This document shows, piece by piece, positions 1 to 12,469 of a stretch of 64,000 nt of DNA. The translations under genes were made by a program, and so were the position numbers. This DNA comes from Cepaea nemoralis (lineage: Eukaryota; Mollusca; Gastropoda; Stylommatophora; Helicidae). The notes beneath the pieces are model-generated. The model did no database searches. It saw nothing but the letters and a program-made list of their open reading frames with translations, and was not told the DNA's origin. How positions within the stretch are numbered: the stretch's first letter is position 1; each line of letters starts with the position of its first letter. The stretch covers positions 186,001 to 250,000 of the forward strand of contig JACEFZ010028321.1 of assembly GCA_014155875.1 (NCBI GenBank), in the 5' to 3' direction.

Positions 1-329
1 AATAATACATCAAGTAGTCATAGTAACCTCCCATATTCCCCACACATCAACACAACCGACTTTCCATCTTGTTTACCAATGCGTGAGCTAATACATCGCA
101 TAATAATCAACATATCATAGAAAACATATTTGTATACTCGCAGGTCTATTAATCTCTTCAAGAACACCCAAACTATTTGTGTACCGACCCTATATCAGGT
201 GGTTCTTTTCTTGCATCCGCCAATTTCTGTCGATGATGCGTCTACCCTTCGTGTACCCAATATTTATGGTGCCTATATATTTAAAACACCTGAATGCTAT
301 CCCTACCCCTGGGTCAGTGATGTTGTTAG

Positions 330-842
330 CTCTCTTTTGAACTGACTTAACTTTCCTATCTGCATCTTGCACAATTACACCGGATTCTCTGTTTAGTTTG
401 ACCTCTTTATTAAATTCTGGCCAATATAACTGGCACCCTGCTCTCGGCTGCGTACGCCTTATTCCTATGTGCCCTACACATGCAATATCCTAAGCTGTTC
501 TTGTATATCGGTTTCTATGTGCTAAGGGTACTACTACTTGCCTACATGTAGTTTTGTCATCCGAAAAACTTCGAGTCAGAATATTGTTCTTCATTTCGAA
601 GCACCATCTACCCTTCTTTGATTGCCTATGTTCTACTTTACTACACTCTCGGACACAATTGTCCAGAGCAGTATCTTGTCTCTGGGATTCACTAAAGCTA
701 TATTTGAGATCCATTCTCACCTGCTCAGCCGTACTATCCTTGTCCTCAGTCCCTGTTTGGTTGTCAACTTCAAGTGCCTCTTCTTCTTCAGCTATAGGAT
801 CTAATCGTTTTCTTCTGGTAACTACCTCGTTACTGCTTACAC
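330..842 (-). pseudogene. Pol linker and integrase HHCC-domain remnant of element 1
   Basis: The translation contains KNNILTRSFSD, matching the position of LNNGILTRYYT in the linker before the integrase zinc domain of the 38831-48343 element. Past a stop near 490 the frame continues with GHIGIRRT and YWPEFNKEV, the weathered form of the GHL...YWPGFNKD segment of a retroviral-type integrase zinc domain. The catalytic core is not recognisable further left. Broken by stop codons and by the MITE at 843-1291, which separates it from the protease. Confidence 0.65.
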
Positions 843-1291
843 CAGTGGTTCTCAACCGGTGAGGAATTCACCCCCCCCCCGCCCCCAGGGGGGGGGGAAA
901 TTTTAGGGTTTCCAGGGGGGGGGGAATGAAGACCATTTCAAGATCGCGTTAATACAAGAACTGATTACTTGATATTGTTTTTCCCTTCATACTTTACAGT
1001 TATGTACGTCTCATCCTTCGAAAATTCATTTCATAAAGTAAGTAGACCCACAAATCATGTTTTATGTGGATGTCTAGACTTATTTTAGTATATGCTATTA
1101 AATTTACCTTCCATTTTTACGAATACTGTGCAGGGGTGGGGAATTTTTAGATAGGAAATATGAAAGGGGGGAATGACATTCTGAAAATACGGTGAAGGGG
1201 GGCACGGGCCAAATTTTTGATAGGAAGAGGGGAATGACGTTCTGAAAATATGGTGAAGGGGGCACGGGCCAAAAAAGGTTGAGAACCACAG
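843..1291. mobile_element. hAT-like MITE, copy 1 (449 bp) inserted in element 1
   Basis: The ends are inverted repeats: CAGTGGTTCTCAACC at the left and GGTTGAGAACCACAG at the right, with one mismatch. It is flanked by a perfect 8-bp duplication GCTTACAC (835-842 and 1292-1299). The interior has G-rich runs and no coding capacity. The 8-bp TSD with TA in the middle and the CAG...CTG ends indicate mobilisation by a hAT transposase. It interrupts the Gag-Pol reading of the host retrotransposon, so it arrived later. Confidence 0.93.
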
Positions 1292-1299
1292 GCTTACAC

Positions 1300-1915
1300 C
1301 ATGTTTGTGGTACCAATGAACTACTTCCTCTTCTGTACACTCTTTAACTCGTGGCACATTTCCGATGATCAGATCTGCCACTGATGAGTCCAGAACACAC
1401 GCTGTCACTCTTCCTGTGATATATGGTGTTTTCACTGTGATCACGGCCAATGGGTAAAATTCTACTGTCCCTTTAAATGTTATAAATCTAACCTTTTCCC
1501 CTGTGTAATCCGAGGGATCTACCAAACTTTTTCTGACTCCGATCGTGGTACATCCAGAATCCCTAAGTATTAACGCTGGACTCTCATTGACGAATCCATG
1601 GTGCAGCTTCAAACTTCCTCCTGCATGCACTGCTGATCCTGCTTGAACTGTGTGACCGCACATTAAGACAGGCTCACTGTCTTTATCAAAAAGAGGTTTG
1701 AATCCACTACAACTCTCACTATTGATTGTCTCAATCACTTGCACTGCATTTGAGTGCGCAGTTTTCCCCATCGCACATTGATAGCGAAAGTGGCCCTTTT
1801 CCCCACATTTGAAACAGATGATCTCCTTCCTTACGTTATTCGTTGGCCCACTGGATGGTTGTACATCACACTGTGCTGCCTTGTGCCTCCAGCTCCCACA
1901 ATTCCAACATCCGGC
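1300..1915 (-). pseudogene. Zinc knuckles and aspartic protease of element 1
   Basis: Two CCHC zinc knuckles can be read on the minus strand: CWNCGSWRHKAAQC (about 1915-1870) and CFKCGEKGHFRYQC (about 1817-1773). They are followed in the second knuckle's frame by a retropepsin-like domain with the active-site triplet in LRDSGCTTIG, a flap-like region and LIIGN near the end. This is the nucleocapsid-protease junction of a Ty3/gypsy Gag-Pol polyprotein. The protease cleaves Gag-Pol in virus-like particles. The frame is cut off by the MITE at 1291. Confidence 0.75.
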
Positions 1916-2111
1916 ATACCCATTCAGACGTCTCTGAAAATTCCCCCTTTTGTATGGGTAACGTCCTGCTTTGCCAAAATAGTTGCTCCAGAAACCATTG
2001 TTTTGAGGTCCCTGTTGCTCATACCTATGTGTTAAGTCTACACTTCTCGATCTTGGTCTGATCCCAGGATTCTGATCCTGTTTAGTATACGCTGCACAGA
2101 CTATTTCCTCA

Positions 2112-2918
2112 TCAACTTGTCTGCCAATAGAACTTCGGATGTGCGGTCATGTAGTTTTGCCCTAACTGGGACATTGTGTCTATGTCCTTTGGTTTGCATT
2201 CTTGAAAGAAAGCCACTAAATCTGCATTACATGACGATAATATCTTATCCCTTAGCATAAAATCGACTAAGCGACTGATATCTTTCCCAATTTCTGCAAG
2301 CTCCATCCATTTATTAAATGTGTTCTTCACTGTATTGACAAAATCTGTATAATCCTGATTTGTCTCTGGCACTAATTGTCTGAACTATGTTCTGTAGCCA
2401 TACTCAGTTTGAACTTTGTAAGCAAGCGTTGCTGCAGAATAGTATAATTGTTTCTTTCTGCCACAGGTAGATTGAACATGGTATCTAGGGCCTTTCCCGT
2501 TAGATACTCACTCAGCATCATCGCATATTCTCCTTCCGAAATGCCTAAAGCCTTAACAGAAACTTCAAATCTGTCAAGATAAGATTCAAGATTATCTCGG
2601 TCCATAAAATATGGCAATTTCAATCGTTGTGACGACTGCGAATGTCTTCTGCCTTCCTCACTCTGACCATTTGACGCTAGTTCTAATTTCCCGAGTGCAA
2701 ACACCTTCTCAATCTCAAACTGATGCTTTTGTTTTTCCATTTCTAGATTCATTTGTGTCTCTTTCTCTTCCGGTAGACGTTTTGTCTCGCGTTCATTATG
2801 CCTCTTTTCTCTCAAGTTGCTGCTCTTCTTTGAGTTTTGTTTCTGCAAACTCCTGTAAATCTTTGCCCTTCAGGCCTATTCGTTCACCTGCTTCAATATA
2901 TTCCATTAAAGTAGGCAT
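2112..2918 (-). pseudogene. Gag of element 1 with SCAN-like capsid
   Basis: An ATG at 2918 starts MPTLMEYIEAG, comparable to MATLADFIKAG at the start of the intact Gag at 46542. A charged, coiled-coil-like stretch rich in K, E and R follows, then a capsid region in two frames. The last part (2372-2112), with LVDFMLRDKILSSC, LVAFFQECKPKDI and YMTAHP, closely resembles a SCAN domain. Frameshifts occur near 2850 and 2372. Known: vertebrate SCAN domains derive from the Gag capsid of Gmr1-like elements, which fits the Pol order here. Confidence 0.7.
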
Positions 2919-3776
2919 CTTGTAATTGTGGACACTTAGCTGTCCGTCAGTCAACTATAATATAAGACACTTCTTCTAGTCTTTGTGTACCTTCCCTAAG
3001 TACACCACCACTCACACTATAAGTGAATTCGTTGTACTGATAATATCACTATGTACTCACACAGTCCCTCTGTACACACTAGGTAGTGAAAGGGGGGGGG
3101 GGGGTATTACCTATACTCCTCGAATATATAACAAATAGTTGTAGAAAGTTCCTGGAAATCGTGTTAGACATACATATAAATAACCCAATGGACGATAAAC
3201 AATAAATGACACCTATTAGACGCTAGACGCATAGGCTGGTGACACGCAGACAGATGATTACATAGAAATAAAAATTACAAACATCGACATGCCCATGTAA
3301 CACAATACCATGTGCACAATATGAACTGACAGAGACCACTATGCAGTAGATATCACGAAGGATCACAATAATAACCTATATCCGAAGAAAACAAATATAT
3401 GTAAATATAATGAAAAGAAAGAAAAGCAATTTAAAATCAATAATATACACAAATTTGACTTAGACACCAAAGCACGGGATATTAATCCAAGACAGACACT
3501 GCCCCAAGGCAAAAAACCAAACCGACCCGTCGATTACTTCCTAGAAAATATACTGTGCACAGATAGAATATTTTTTTTTTTTTTTTTGCAATGCCTCCCT
3601 GATTCAGAGAAAATTTGCAAAAATCCCCATTCAACAACTACATGAAATAACATATAAATATATAGATACACATACAATAATGACACTTAGGACGATGAGA
3701 GAAACAGAAACAAAATGGTCGGCCGACAACAATGTGATGATAGACTCTCACAAAAGTCCTTATATTGTTTCTAATA
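2919..3776. other. Presumed 5' leader of element 1; no gene seen
   Basis: This lies upstream of the Gag start of element 1 and is AT-rich with homopolymers (G run near 3092-3104, T run near 3571-3588). No ORF, tRNA or recognisable LTR end was found. The intact element has about 1.2 kb of leader at the same place, so leader sequence is the simplest reading. Confidence 0.35.
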
Positions 3777-4207
3777 CAGTGGTTCTCAACCGGTGGGGAA
3801 TTCCCCCCCAGGGGGGAATTTCAGGGTTTCCAGGGGGGGGGGGGAATGAAGACCATTTCAAGATCGTGTTAATACAAGAACCGATTACTTGACATAGTTT
3901 TTCCCTTCATACTTTACAGTTATATGTCTCGTCCTTCTAAAATTCATTTTATAATGTAAGTAGACCCACAAATCATGTTTTGTGTGGATGTCTAGTCTTG
4001 TTTTAGTATATGCTATTACATTTGCCTTCCACTTTTACGTATACTGTGTAGGGGTGAGGGGATTATTAGATAGGAAATATGATTGACGTTCTGAAAATAC
4101 GGTGAAGGGGGGAACGGGCCAAATTTTTGATAGGAAGGGGGGGGGGGAATGGCGTTCTGAAAATATGGTGAAGGGGGGAATGGGCCAAAAAAGGTTGAGA
4201 ACCACTG
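3777..4207. mobile_element. hAT-like MITE, copy 2 (431 bp)
   Basis: Perfect 15-bp terminal inverted repeats CAGTGGTTCTCAACC / GGTTGAGAACCACTG. A perfect 8-bp TSD TTCTAATA lies at 3769-3776 and 4208-4215. The interior is clearly the same family as the copy at 843-1291, including the G-rich blocks and the motif GGGCCAAAAAAGGTTGAG at the right end. Non-coding. Confidence 0.94.
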
Positions 4208-6404
4208 TTCTAATAGTTTCCGATAATAGCCTGGAAATGCCTGTTGGTTAATGTTTTGAAGTACTACGATGCTAGATTCCAACAACGAATTACTGTTTTG
4301 ATACGTTGTTACTTTTTCCTTGACGTGGTGATAACGAGTCCCGACTGACGGAAAAGTTGAAGATGATGGTAATTGTCCGAACGCCTTGTCTCTACACAGT
4401 CCGTAACGTTTTTGTAACCCTTCCTGCGGCGCTGGCACCTGATTGTATGATATATGTTACGGCTCCTATTCTGCTAGAACTATAGGGTTTTTGTTGCGTT
4501 TTGGGGAGACGATAATAACTTTCAAGTCACTGAATGTTTATCTGCTTGGTCGCTGTCACCTTGAAGTAATGGTATGGATTCACGTTTGCTGACAAGATTA
4601 CAAAAAATGGCAATGAATGTCCAGGGCTTTAAATCTGTTTAGCAAGTCCTATTTGGCAGAGAAATATGACCCCTCTTTGCGGTGACGGCACCTGATTGTC
4701 TGTTGTGGGCTATTTCCCGGTGACACGATGATGACAAGAACACTAAGACGTTAACAACGATGAACATAAATCCTAGTTTTAGTGCAAAACATCTTATCTA
4801 GTTTTGCTTTCACAGTCACCAGTCATCTTGTAATTCCAATGGCAATTTTCTCAGTAAGATTCCCTCGTACACGGCCTTGACTCACAAGATCACCTCAGTT
4901 TCTCTTTGTAACAATTAACACGCACTGAATATGACTGTGATCAAAAGTAATGTGCCCCTTTTCCCAGCGATTAATGGAAAATTTTCTTTATACACAAACA
5001 CTCACTGTCCTACCACCGTCTTTCTTTTATCCCTCTTCGGGGGACTAGTAACTGTCACTTCTGTGTGTTCCACACTTTCTCATATAACTCCCCTCCCCGG
5101 GCGAGTTTCCAAACATGTATTTTCCCAGTACCTGGCCGCTGGCGCCCCACCCTCCCTGTTTACCTGCGCTGAATTGATCTGTCGACCTGCGAACACACCG
5201 CGCGTTGACCTCGCCACACACACACTGGCTTCAGCAATACTGTCCTGCTACTGTCGTAAACAGCGCCGACTTTCTGTCAACCCGACCTTGACTCTGCCGC
5301 TGTTTTATCTGCTAGCCAGTTCTCGCACAGGAGTAAACCATGTCTTTATACCGTGGACAACCCTTCACCGTCCACTCTCCCTCTCCGAGTGTGCAATGTT
5401 ATTTTACCTGCCTCCCGTGAACTGTGTGTTATTTCTCCGACACTTTGAAACGGGCCGTCTGCTGGATACCTCAGTTTCGTTGTGATACCATTCTAGATGT
5501 AAGTGGGCGCCCGGCGAATGTCTCTGAACTCATTATCCTCTCTAAGCAACGAGCTCCCAGATAAGTGTCCATTAATTTCTCTATATTGCAACGGATTCCT
5601 TGATCGGACGTGGCCCTAGGATAATCTTGTCTGACAGTCTCTTTTGCACCAGAATGAGATTGGTCGTTGTCTAGATCCTAATGCTCCTTCTATATCACTG
5701 CAGAGTGGAAGCTGAGCTAGCCACCTGTCTCACACCACAAGTAACCACTGCAGCACACATCCACCATTCAGTGAACAAGAATGAATTTGCGCACATAATT
5801 TCCTTTTAATGATGAATGAACACGGAAACACAACATATAAATCCAGGAAAAATAATTCTCTCAGAATATATCTTTATCACAACCGAACACTCGAATAGCA
5901 CTGCCTTCTCAAGGCCTACTTAATCTCATCCATCACAGCAGTTAACCAGCAACCCTCCTGGCCCGAATTCACTCAATCCAACCACCACTGGGTCTAGGCC
6001 TCAACAAAACTATCTGACCCTCTCTCGGTCTAAACTTCAACTAACTATCCCTGAAAAAACACAGCTCGGAGCTTTCTCCCCAACTCCGCTATCATTCCAT
6101 TTCCCAAACCGCCGACCTCTCTGTCTGGTCCCAAAACTCAACTGTCCCTCAATGTTTTTCACTTGTCTTTTTACCTTTCTTTTCAGCCCTCCCCGGGCTC
6201 CACACGACATTACTCCCCAGCTCAACTGTCTGCTCCAAAACTACACTCGCGGGCTGACTTCTCCTCGACTCCCCCTTAAATCACTGTCTCCAACATTCCC
6301 CGTCTGTCCTCTCATTTACCTTTCAGGGGACCTACTATCCAACCCCATTTTACCTCCGTCTATTATTTCTCAGGGCCGGTAATGATAATGACCCCAGGCA
6401 TGTT
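4208..6404. other. No supported gene
   Basis: There are several short open frames, the longest 184 codons at 4931-5485 on the + strand. That frame has no recognisable domain, is C- and P-rich, and looks like chance. A segment around AATCAGGTGCC occurs twice in inverted sense (near 4436 and 4690), a local duplication. The start may still belong to the leader or LTR of element 1, but no LTR pair could be shown. Confidence 0.4.
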
Positions 6405-6762
6405 AGTGTACAAGATAGTCCTTTAATTGCTGACTTGCTAGCATGGCAGTGTAGGGTTTATAAATAGGTGTACAACATAGTCCTTAGATTACTGACTTGC
6501 TAGCATGGCAGTTTATGGTTGATAAAGTGGTGTACAACATAGTCCTTCGATTACTGACTTGCTAGCATGGCAGTTTAGGGTTTATAAATTGTTGCATAAC
6601 ATAGTCCTTCTATTTCTGACTTGCTAGCATGGCAGTTTATGGTTGATAAAGTGGTGTACAACATAGTCCTTCGATTACTGACTTGCTAGCATGGCAATTT
6701 AGGGTTTATAAATTGTTGCATAACATAGTCCTTCTATTTCTGACTTGCTAGCATGGCAGTTA
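6405..6762. repeat. Minisatellite, unit about 61-62 bp, about 6 copies
   Basis: Each unit carries ACTTGCTAGCATGGCAGTTT followed by a GGTTTATAAA or GGTTGATAAA variant and ACATAGTCCTT. Two unit subtypes alternate, so the higher-order period is about 123 bp. No coding potential. It abuts a SINE copy on its right. Confidence 0.9.
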
Positions 6763-7001
6763 GTTGCATGTCCTTTACAGGATGTAGCCATCAACTGCAT
6801 CACCTTTTGGCTATTTGTGATTCACAAGGCCATTTTTTACATTCACTAGTTTGCCATTGCTTTCTGAACTACCAACGCTTATACTATTGAAATCAACGCT
6901 AGGCGGCCTGCTTCCAAAACGTCTGCAGTGGATTTCGAACCCTGGACTTGGTGTGTCGGGGAATTGTGAAACGCGTTGACTTCCCCTAAGCTACAGCGCC
7001 A
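6763..7001 (-). mobile_element. tRNA-derived SINE (family A), copy 1
   Basis: On the + strand it reads GTTGCATGTCCTTTACAGGA at its 3' end and a TTTCGAACCC box-B-like segment near its head, so the element points to the minus strand. The same core (TTTGCCATT...TTTCTGAA...) recurs at 7707, 8462, 27455, 27858 and 38045. RNA polymerase III type head, non-coding. Confidence 0.8.
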
Positions 7002-7706
7002 GTGACAGTATGGTATTCATATTGATATGTACAGCAGTCCTTTGTTTGGTTGGTTTTCTCTCTGGGCTGTCTAAATGTGTGCCCACGTGACTGAGTTTCA
7101 TGTTGATTCTTTGTCTTATTTCATGCATTCTCTCTACTGCTGCTGCTGTTCATTATCTAGAGCAGTTTCCGCAGTGGCAGTAGCTTGGACAATAACAAAT
7201 AATTAGAACGTTGAACTCTGGATACACAAAAGAGGACACAAAACCAACTAAAGAAGTCATAGAGGCGCTGTGAATGAAAAAGAGCTGACTGAAGAAAATG
7301 TAGGAAAACGAAGGCCGGCGGCGAGATTGACGTAGACAAGGATACAGTGGGACGATAACATCAAGAGATGAACGAACAGTAGTATATCAGTGTACAAATA
7401 CACTGGGAAACAAAACGTGTTAGATTCTTTGCAGCCGACCTTCATCACCGAGATGGCGATTGATTGATAGATTAGATGCGTGAAGGCTTTCACGGTCTCT
7501 ATTTCATGTCCCGTTAATTTGATGTTTCTATCGATTCGTCCTTTGTAATTAACTGGGGATGTTTTTCTGCATAAATGCCGAGTCGAGGGATAGAAATCGG
7601 CTGCAGACGATTTGGAAACAGATCGCTCAGCGTTGATTTCGATGGTAGGAAGCGTCGGTCGTTCAGAATGCAATGACATACTACGGAAGTAAAAATTTCC
7701 TAGCTA
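7002..7706. other. No supported gene
   Basis: Overlapping open frames of 60 and 140 codons on the minus strand (7157-7679) have no recognisable domain and resemble chance. No repeat with another copy in the window was recognised. Confidence 0.4.
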
Positions 7707-7965
7707 ATCACAAGTCATTTGCACATCCTTTACAGGACGCCAGTCAACCCCGGCATATTTTGGCTGTTTGTGATCTCTTGGCAAGTTTACATTCAGTAGT
7801 TTGCCATTTATTTCTGAATGACCAGCAGCCGTAGCATTTCATAAAAAACCCAACGCAAGGTGGTCTGCTGCAAAATCACCCGTAACTGTGTTTCGAACGC
7901 TGTATGCGGGATTACGAACTGCATCCATAACGCCTTCGCCACGGAGAAAACCACAAATGATGGGG
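7707..7965 (-). mobile_element. tRNA-derived SINE (family A), copy 2
   Basis: Starts on the + strand with TTGCACATCCTTTACAGGAC and ends at a tRNA-like head. The reverse complement carries TGGCGAAGGCGTTATGGATGC (box-A-like) and CGTTCGAAACAC (box-B-like). Same core as the other family A copies. Confidence 0.85.
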
Positions 7966-8461
7966 TTGATTGCGACGTCCTGTGGGAACAAGCAACTAAC
8001 TGCTTTTAAATTTTAAATCTAGTATTTCTGGTTGGTCTCCAGCCGGGTTGTCGGTACTGCTGTGGAGCTCATATACTAAGGGTTAATTTTGTTACTTTGA
8101 TTACTCCAGGGAGTACTCCGTTTTTAATTTAAGTATAAAACTCCCGACAACAATTTACGCTTGTGTTAAAAGTGGAGATCTTCTTCTTTCGTTCGCTTGA
8201 AATATGTCTATAACTGCAATGTTGTCGCTTGTATGACTCTAACAGTCTTTTGTTAGTTCACTCAGCGGTCCATAGAGTTTATCTTGTATGGCCAGACGCT
8301 CTATTGTCAGGCCCCCTGGCTCCACAGTACACCTGAGAAGGACCTCCAAGTAGTTGTGCTTAGACCCTTATGAGGCATCGGCCCCGGCACTGCACCTGCC
8401 TGGGGGTCCAAAGTAGGGCGATCACCATAACATTTAGCAGTTGACATATTTCATGCCGTAA
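7966..8461. other. No supported gene
   Basis: Ordinary-looking sequence between two SINE copies. A GC-rich stretch near 8284-8410 was checked for a tRNA or ribozyme fold without success. Confidence 0.4.
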
Positions 8462-8700
8462 TTGCGTGGCGGCTTCCTGGCCTAGAGGTTAGCGACTTTT
8501 CTCCGTAATCTCGTAGCTAACGTGACGACGGTGAGAATCAGCAGTGGTTCGAATCGCGTCGGTGACTTACGGGGTATGTGAGCCGGCCGCTCAGAAAGCA
8601 ATGGCAAACTACTGAGCTTAATCTTGCCAAGAAATCAACAATCAGCTGAAAGATGCTGATGTTGACAGCAATGTCCTGTAAAGGATTTGCAAAAAAATTT
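8462..8700 (+). mobile_element. tRNA-derived SINE (family A), copy 3
   Basis: Forward copy: a head with TGGCCTAGAGGTTAGCGAC (box A) and GTGGTTCGAATCGC (box B), the core CGCTCAGAAAGCAATGGCAA, and a tail with AATGTCCTGTAAAGGATTTG. The head is the most tRNA-like of the family A copies. The spacer and long tail rule out a functional tRNA gene. Confidence 0.85.
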
Positions 8701-9050
8701 TCTAATTGCGTGGCAGCCTGATTTCTGTGGTGCGCCTCCTGGCTGGCTGCCTCCGTCTTCAGCACCTTTCTTTTGCTAGAAGCAGACTGTGGTCTTACTC
8801 GACACACGAACTTCTGAATCTGGTTGAAATATAATTTGACTTTGGCTGATCTGTTATAGAAGAACGGCGTTGCTTACAATTTATGGTGGTGGTGGTGGTG
8901 GTCGGAGTCCGTGATTTAAGCATCACCAAAGTCCACACAATGCAGCTGTTCTTCCGTATGTTTGTTATTAACATTGAAAATAGCAGGGTTAACAGACAGT
9001 GTTCTCTAATTGTATGACTTGAGTTATCGGGCCTCTAGGAACACAAGCAT

Positions 9051-9134
<84 letters not shown>
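9051..9134. repeat. (TC)n microsatellite
   Basis: An uninterrupted dinucleotide run of about 84 bp. An open frame of alternating Arg-Glu on the minus strand is a by-product of the repeat. Confidence 0.97.
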
Positions 9135-9136
<2 letters not shown>

Positions 9137-9450
9137 CCTGTCTCCCCGATAACACACACGTTTATTCTCTACACATTCACCGTTAATAAAGCTATCCCGT
9201 CGCTGAGGTGCCTTGTGGCGATCGATATCCGCCAAATTGACTGGAGGGGGCCACTACAGGAAACAGTTTAATGTAAGGAAGAAAGTTCGATATGTGGTAG
9301 CAGAAAAACCAGGGGGGGGGGAGGGTAAGAGGCGGTGCGGACACAGTAGCAGACGTTATTATTCAAACAGTGATTACCGCTGACATCAAGACACAAATCT
9401 GTTGTCTGTGCAGGTTCGTGTTGTGAATTTCTTGTTGACGAATTTCGCAG

Positions 9451-9745
9451 ATGCTGTATCAGGTCCAGTTGTGGTATCAGGTCCAGTTGTGTGGGCCCAT
9501 GTGTAGCTGTGGTATCAGGTCCAGTTGTGGTATCAGGTCCAACTGTGGTATCAAGTCCAGTTATGGTATCAGGTCCAGTTGTCTGGACCCATGTGTAGCT
9601 GTGGTATCAGGTCCAGTTGTCTGGACCCATGTCCAGCTGTGGTATCAGGTCCAGTTGTCTGGACCCATGTCCAGCTGTGGTATCAGGCCCAGTTGTCTGG
9701 ACCCATGTCCAGCTGTGGTATCAGGTCCAGCTGTGGTTTCAGGTT
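9451..9745. repeat. Minisatellite of nested units, about 17-18 bp and 35 bp
   Basis: Built from TGTGGTATCAGGTCCAGT units, some extended with TGTCTGGACCCATGTCCAGC into a 35-bp higher-order unit. Open frames of 102-117 codons across it come from the repeat period and are not supported as genes. It runs directly into a SINE head at 9751. Confidence 0.9.
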
Positions 9746-9750
9746 CGGCT

Positions 9751-9917
9751 GTGGTAGCGTGGTGGCTAGACGCCCGCCTGCTGACCCAGTTGTTGAGGGA
9801 TTGAATCCGTTTCGGGGCGGATTAGAGTTTTAAAAAAAAAAGACCTGGGCACCAAGATTGACCCAGCCTATAAAGGATACCAGGAAATATCTTGGTAGTA
9901 CCATAGTGCGAGGAAAT
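9751..9917 (+). mobile_element. tRNA-derived SINE (family B), copy 1
   Basis: Head with TAGCGTGGTGGCTAGACGCC (box A) and GGGATTGAATCCG (box B), an A-rich stretch, then the tail motif TTGACCCAGCCTATAAA and ATACCAGGAAATATCTTG. The same layout recurs at 61062-61215. Non-coding, Pol III type. Confidence 0.8.
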
Positions 9918-10654
9918 TCAACCTAAAGACTAAATGTCATGGCAGGGCAGACAAGGCCCTAAACCTTGATTTGCAACTGGTCTAGGATGGAAGCTCCGAC
10001 AGGCGAACAGTTAGGGTGTTGCTTTGCTGATCCGGCAGCTTCTGCAGATTGTCTTGTTCCAGACGTATTGGTGTTACCTTTCCTCTGGAGTAAACTAGAC
10101 AGATCGAGAGAGGGATCATGCTGCATAGGCAACACATGGTCTCTAAATTCAGCCCAGGCTTTGTGTTATAGAGAGGTGTAACTCCATTTACAAACTATCA
10201 TCTGTCAAGACAGCAAGATGCCAGTCAGTCATATGCCGAGTGCATCTTAAGGGTCATTTACGAATCTTACTTACTGTCCGCCACCCTGTCTGCCTATTTG
10301 TCTGTCTGTCTGCCCGCCAGCCTGCATGTATTAATGTGTACATGCCTGCATATATGCCTGCCTGTCTAACATCCTGCTCACCCGGCTGCTTGTCTTTGTT
10401 TACGCGCCTGGCAGCTTATTTCACTGTCTGAACACTACCTGTTTGAACACTACCTCAATACAGACTACATGACCCCTTTAAACAAAACAATAATTCAAAA
10501 TTATCTCATAACGACAACTAGCCAATAAACATTTCCATATGATGGTACGTTACACTTTTCTTAGGTGCCCATGTTAAACATTGCCCCAGTGAGTCATGTA
10601 TTACTGATTAATTTTTATGCGTTTTAATGCTGTCTAAGATTAGTTTCATAAGTA
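9918..10654. other. No supported gene
   Basis: Includes a pyrimidine-biased stretch with TGTCTGCC-like repeats (about 10268-10400). Short open frames of 63-71 codons have no recognisable domain. Confidence 0.4.
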
Positions 10655-10770
10655 ATGTTGAATGAAATAATGTATGCGAGGAAATAGAGAAGGGCAGAAT
10701 GTCAGACGGGCCTACGTGCCCAATTCTCAACCCTTTGAAAATAAAGTTTGTTCGTTCGTTCGTTCCTTCG
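10655..10770 (+). mobile_element. 3' end of a CR1/Jockey-like non-LTR element with (TTCG)n tail, 5'-truncated copy
   Basis: AATGAAATAATGTATG, AGAAGGGCAGAATGT and CCCTTTGAAAATAAAG, then TTTG(TTCG)n, match the 3' end of the larger copy at 18516-19425 almost base for base. Such short 5'-truncated 3' ends with a simple-repeat tail are typical of target-primed reverse transcription. Confidence 0.85.
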
Positions 10771-10939
10771 GCCTGCCTGCCTGTTTTGCTGTGTACCTGC
10801 CTGTTTGAGCTTTTTGTTTTTTTGTTGGTTTGCTTAATCGCCTTTTATGCTATGATACGTATTGGACATAAAGTGCTTGATGTGGTCAAGTCTCTTGATA
10901 TTGTCCATGACCCAATAGCACACGAGGGACCATCAGTAA

Positions 10940-12047
<1,108 letters not shown>

Positions 12048-12051
<4 letters not shown>

Positions 12052-12429
12052 TAACTGATTCAATGGCAAACAAACAGTAGGGTTGGACCAAACATGATAC
12101 ACAATCAAATTAACAAGTATTATCATGTCTATTTCCATTCACTTGGCATTTGAAACCGCAGAAGATAGAACAAAGCAAAACAAATAAGCGATGACCTTAG
12201 TAATTCGATATATCGTCCTTCTGTTAAAATGTGAGGTAATATTATACAGCACTGAATCAGTTAATATAGTCAGTGTCTCTCGGTCCGCCTATAATTTCTT
12301 GGATCAGGGGTATTCAACAATTTTAAACCTATGGCTCCCTCGACAAAATATAGTCGTTCTGCGACTCGCCTGTGGAACTACTGGTAACAAACAACTCGGC
12401 TTTTTCGTCGATCTGTCAAGATGGGTGGT

Positions 12430-12469
<40 letters not shown>

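Larger units (their letters stand above)
1..2918 (-). mobile_element. Degenerate Gmr1-like Ty3/gypsy retrotransposon (element 1), cut by the left window edge
   Basis: Read on the minus strand, recognisable pieces run Gag (2918-2112), zinc knuckles (about 1915-1773), aspartic protease (1771-1300), linker and integrase N-terminal remnant (842-330). Protease is therefore followed directly by integrase and not by RT, which is the unusual Gmr1 order also seen in the intact element at 38831-48343. The protease and linker segments resemble those of that element but are clearly divergent, so this is a second lineage. Frameshifts, stops and a 449-bp MITE insertion make it inactive. RT and RNase H would lie left of the window. 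I could not define its LTRs. Confidence 0.75.

Noticed and set aside
4931..5485. 184-codon frame as a gene
   Set aside because: No recognisable domain, composition typical of chance frames in this stretch, no splice or repeat context.
8462..8560. tRNA gene
   Set aside because: Box A and B are present, but the acceptor stem does not close and the core is shared by five other SINE copies.
9451..9833. Two overlapping frames of about 100 codons
   Set aside because: Produced by a minisatellite and a SINE head.
12305..12420. Another hAT element starting CAGGGGTATTCAAC
   Set aside because: No matching right terminal repeat or target duplication could be found.
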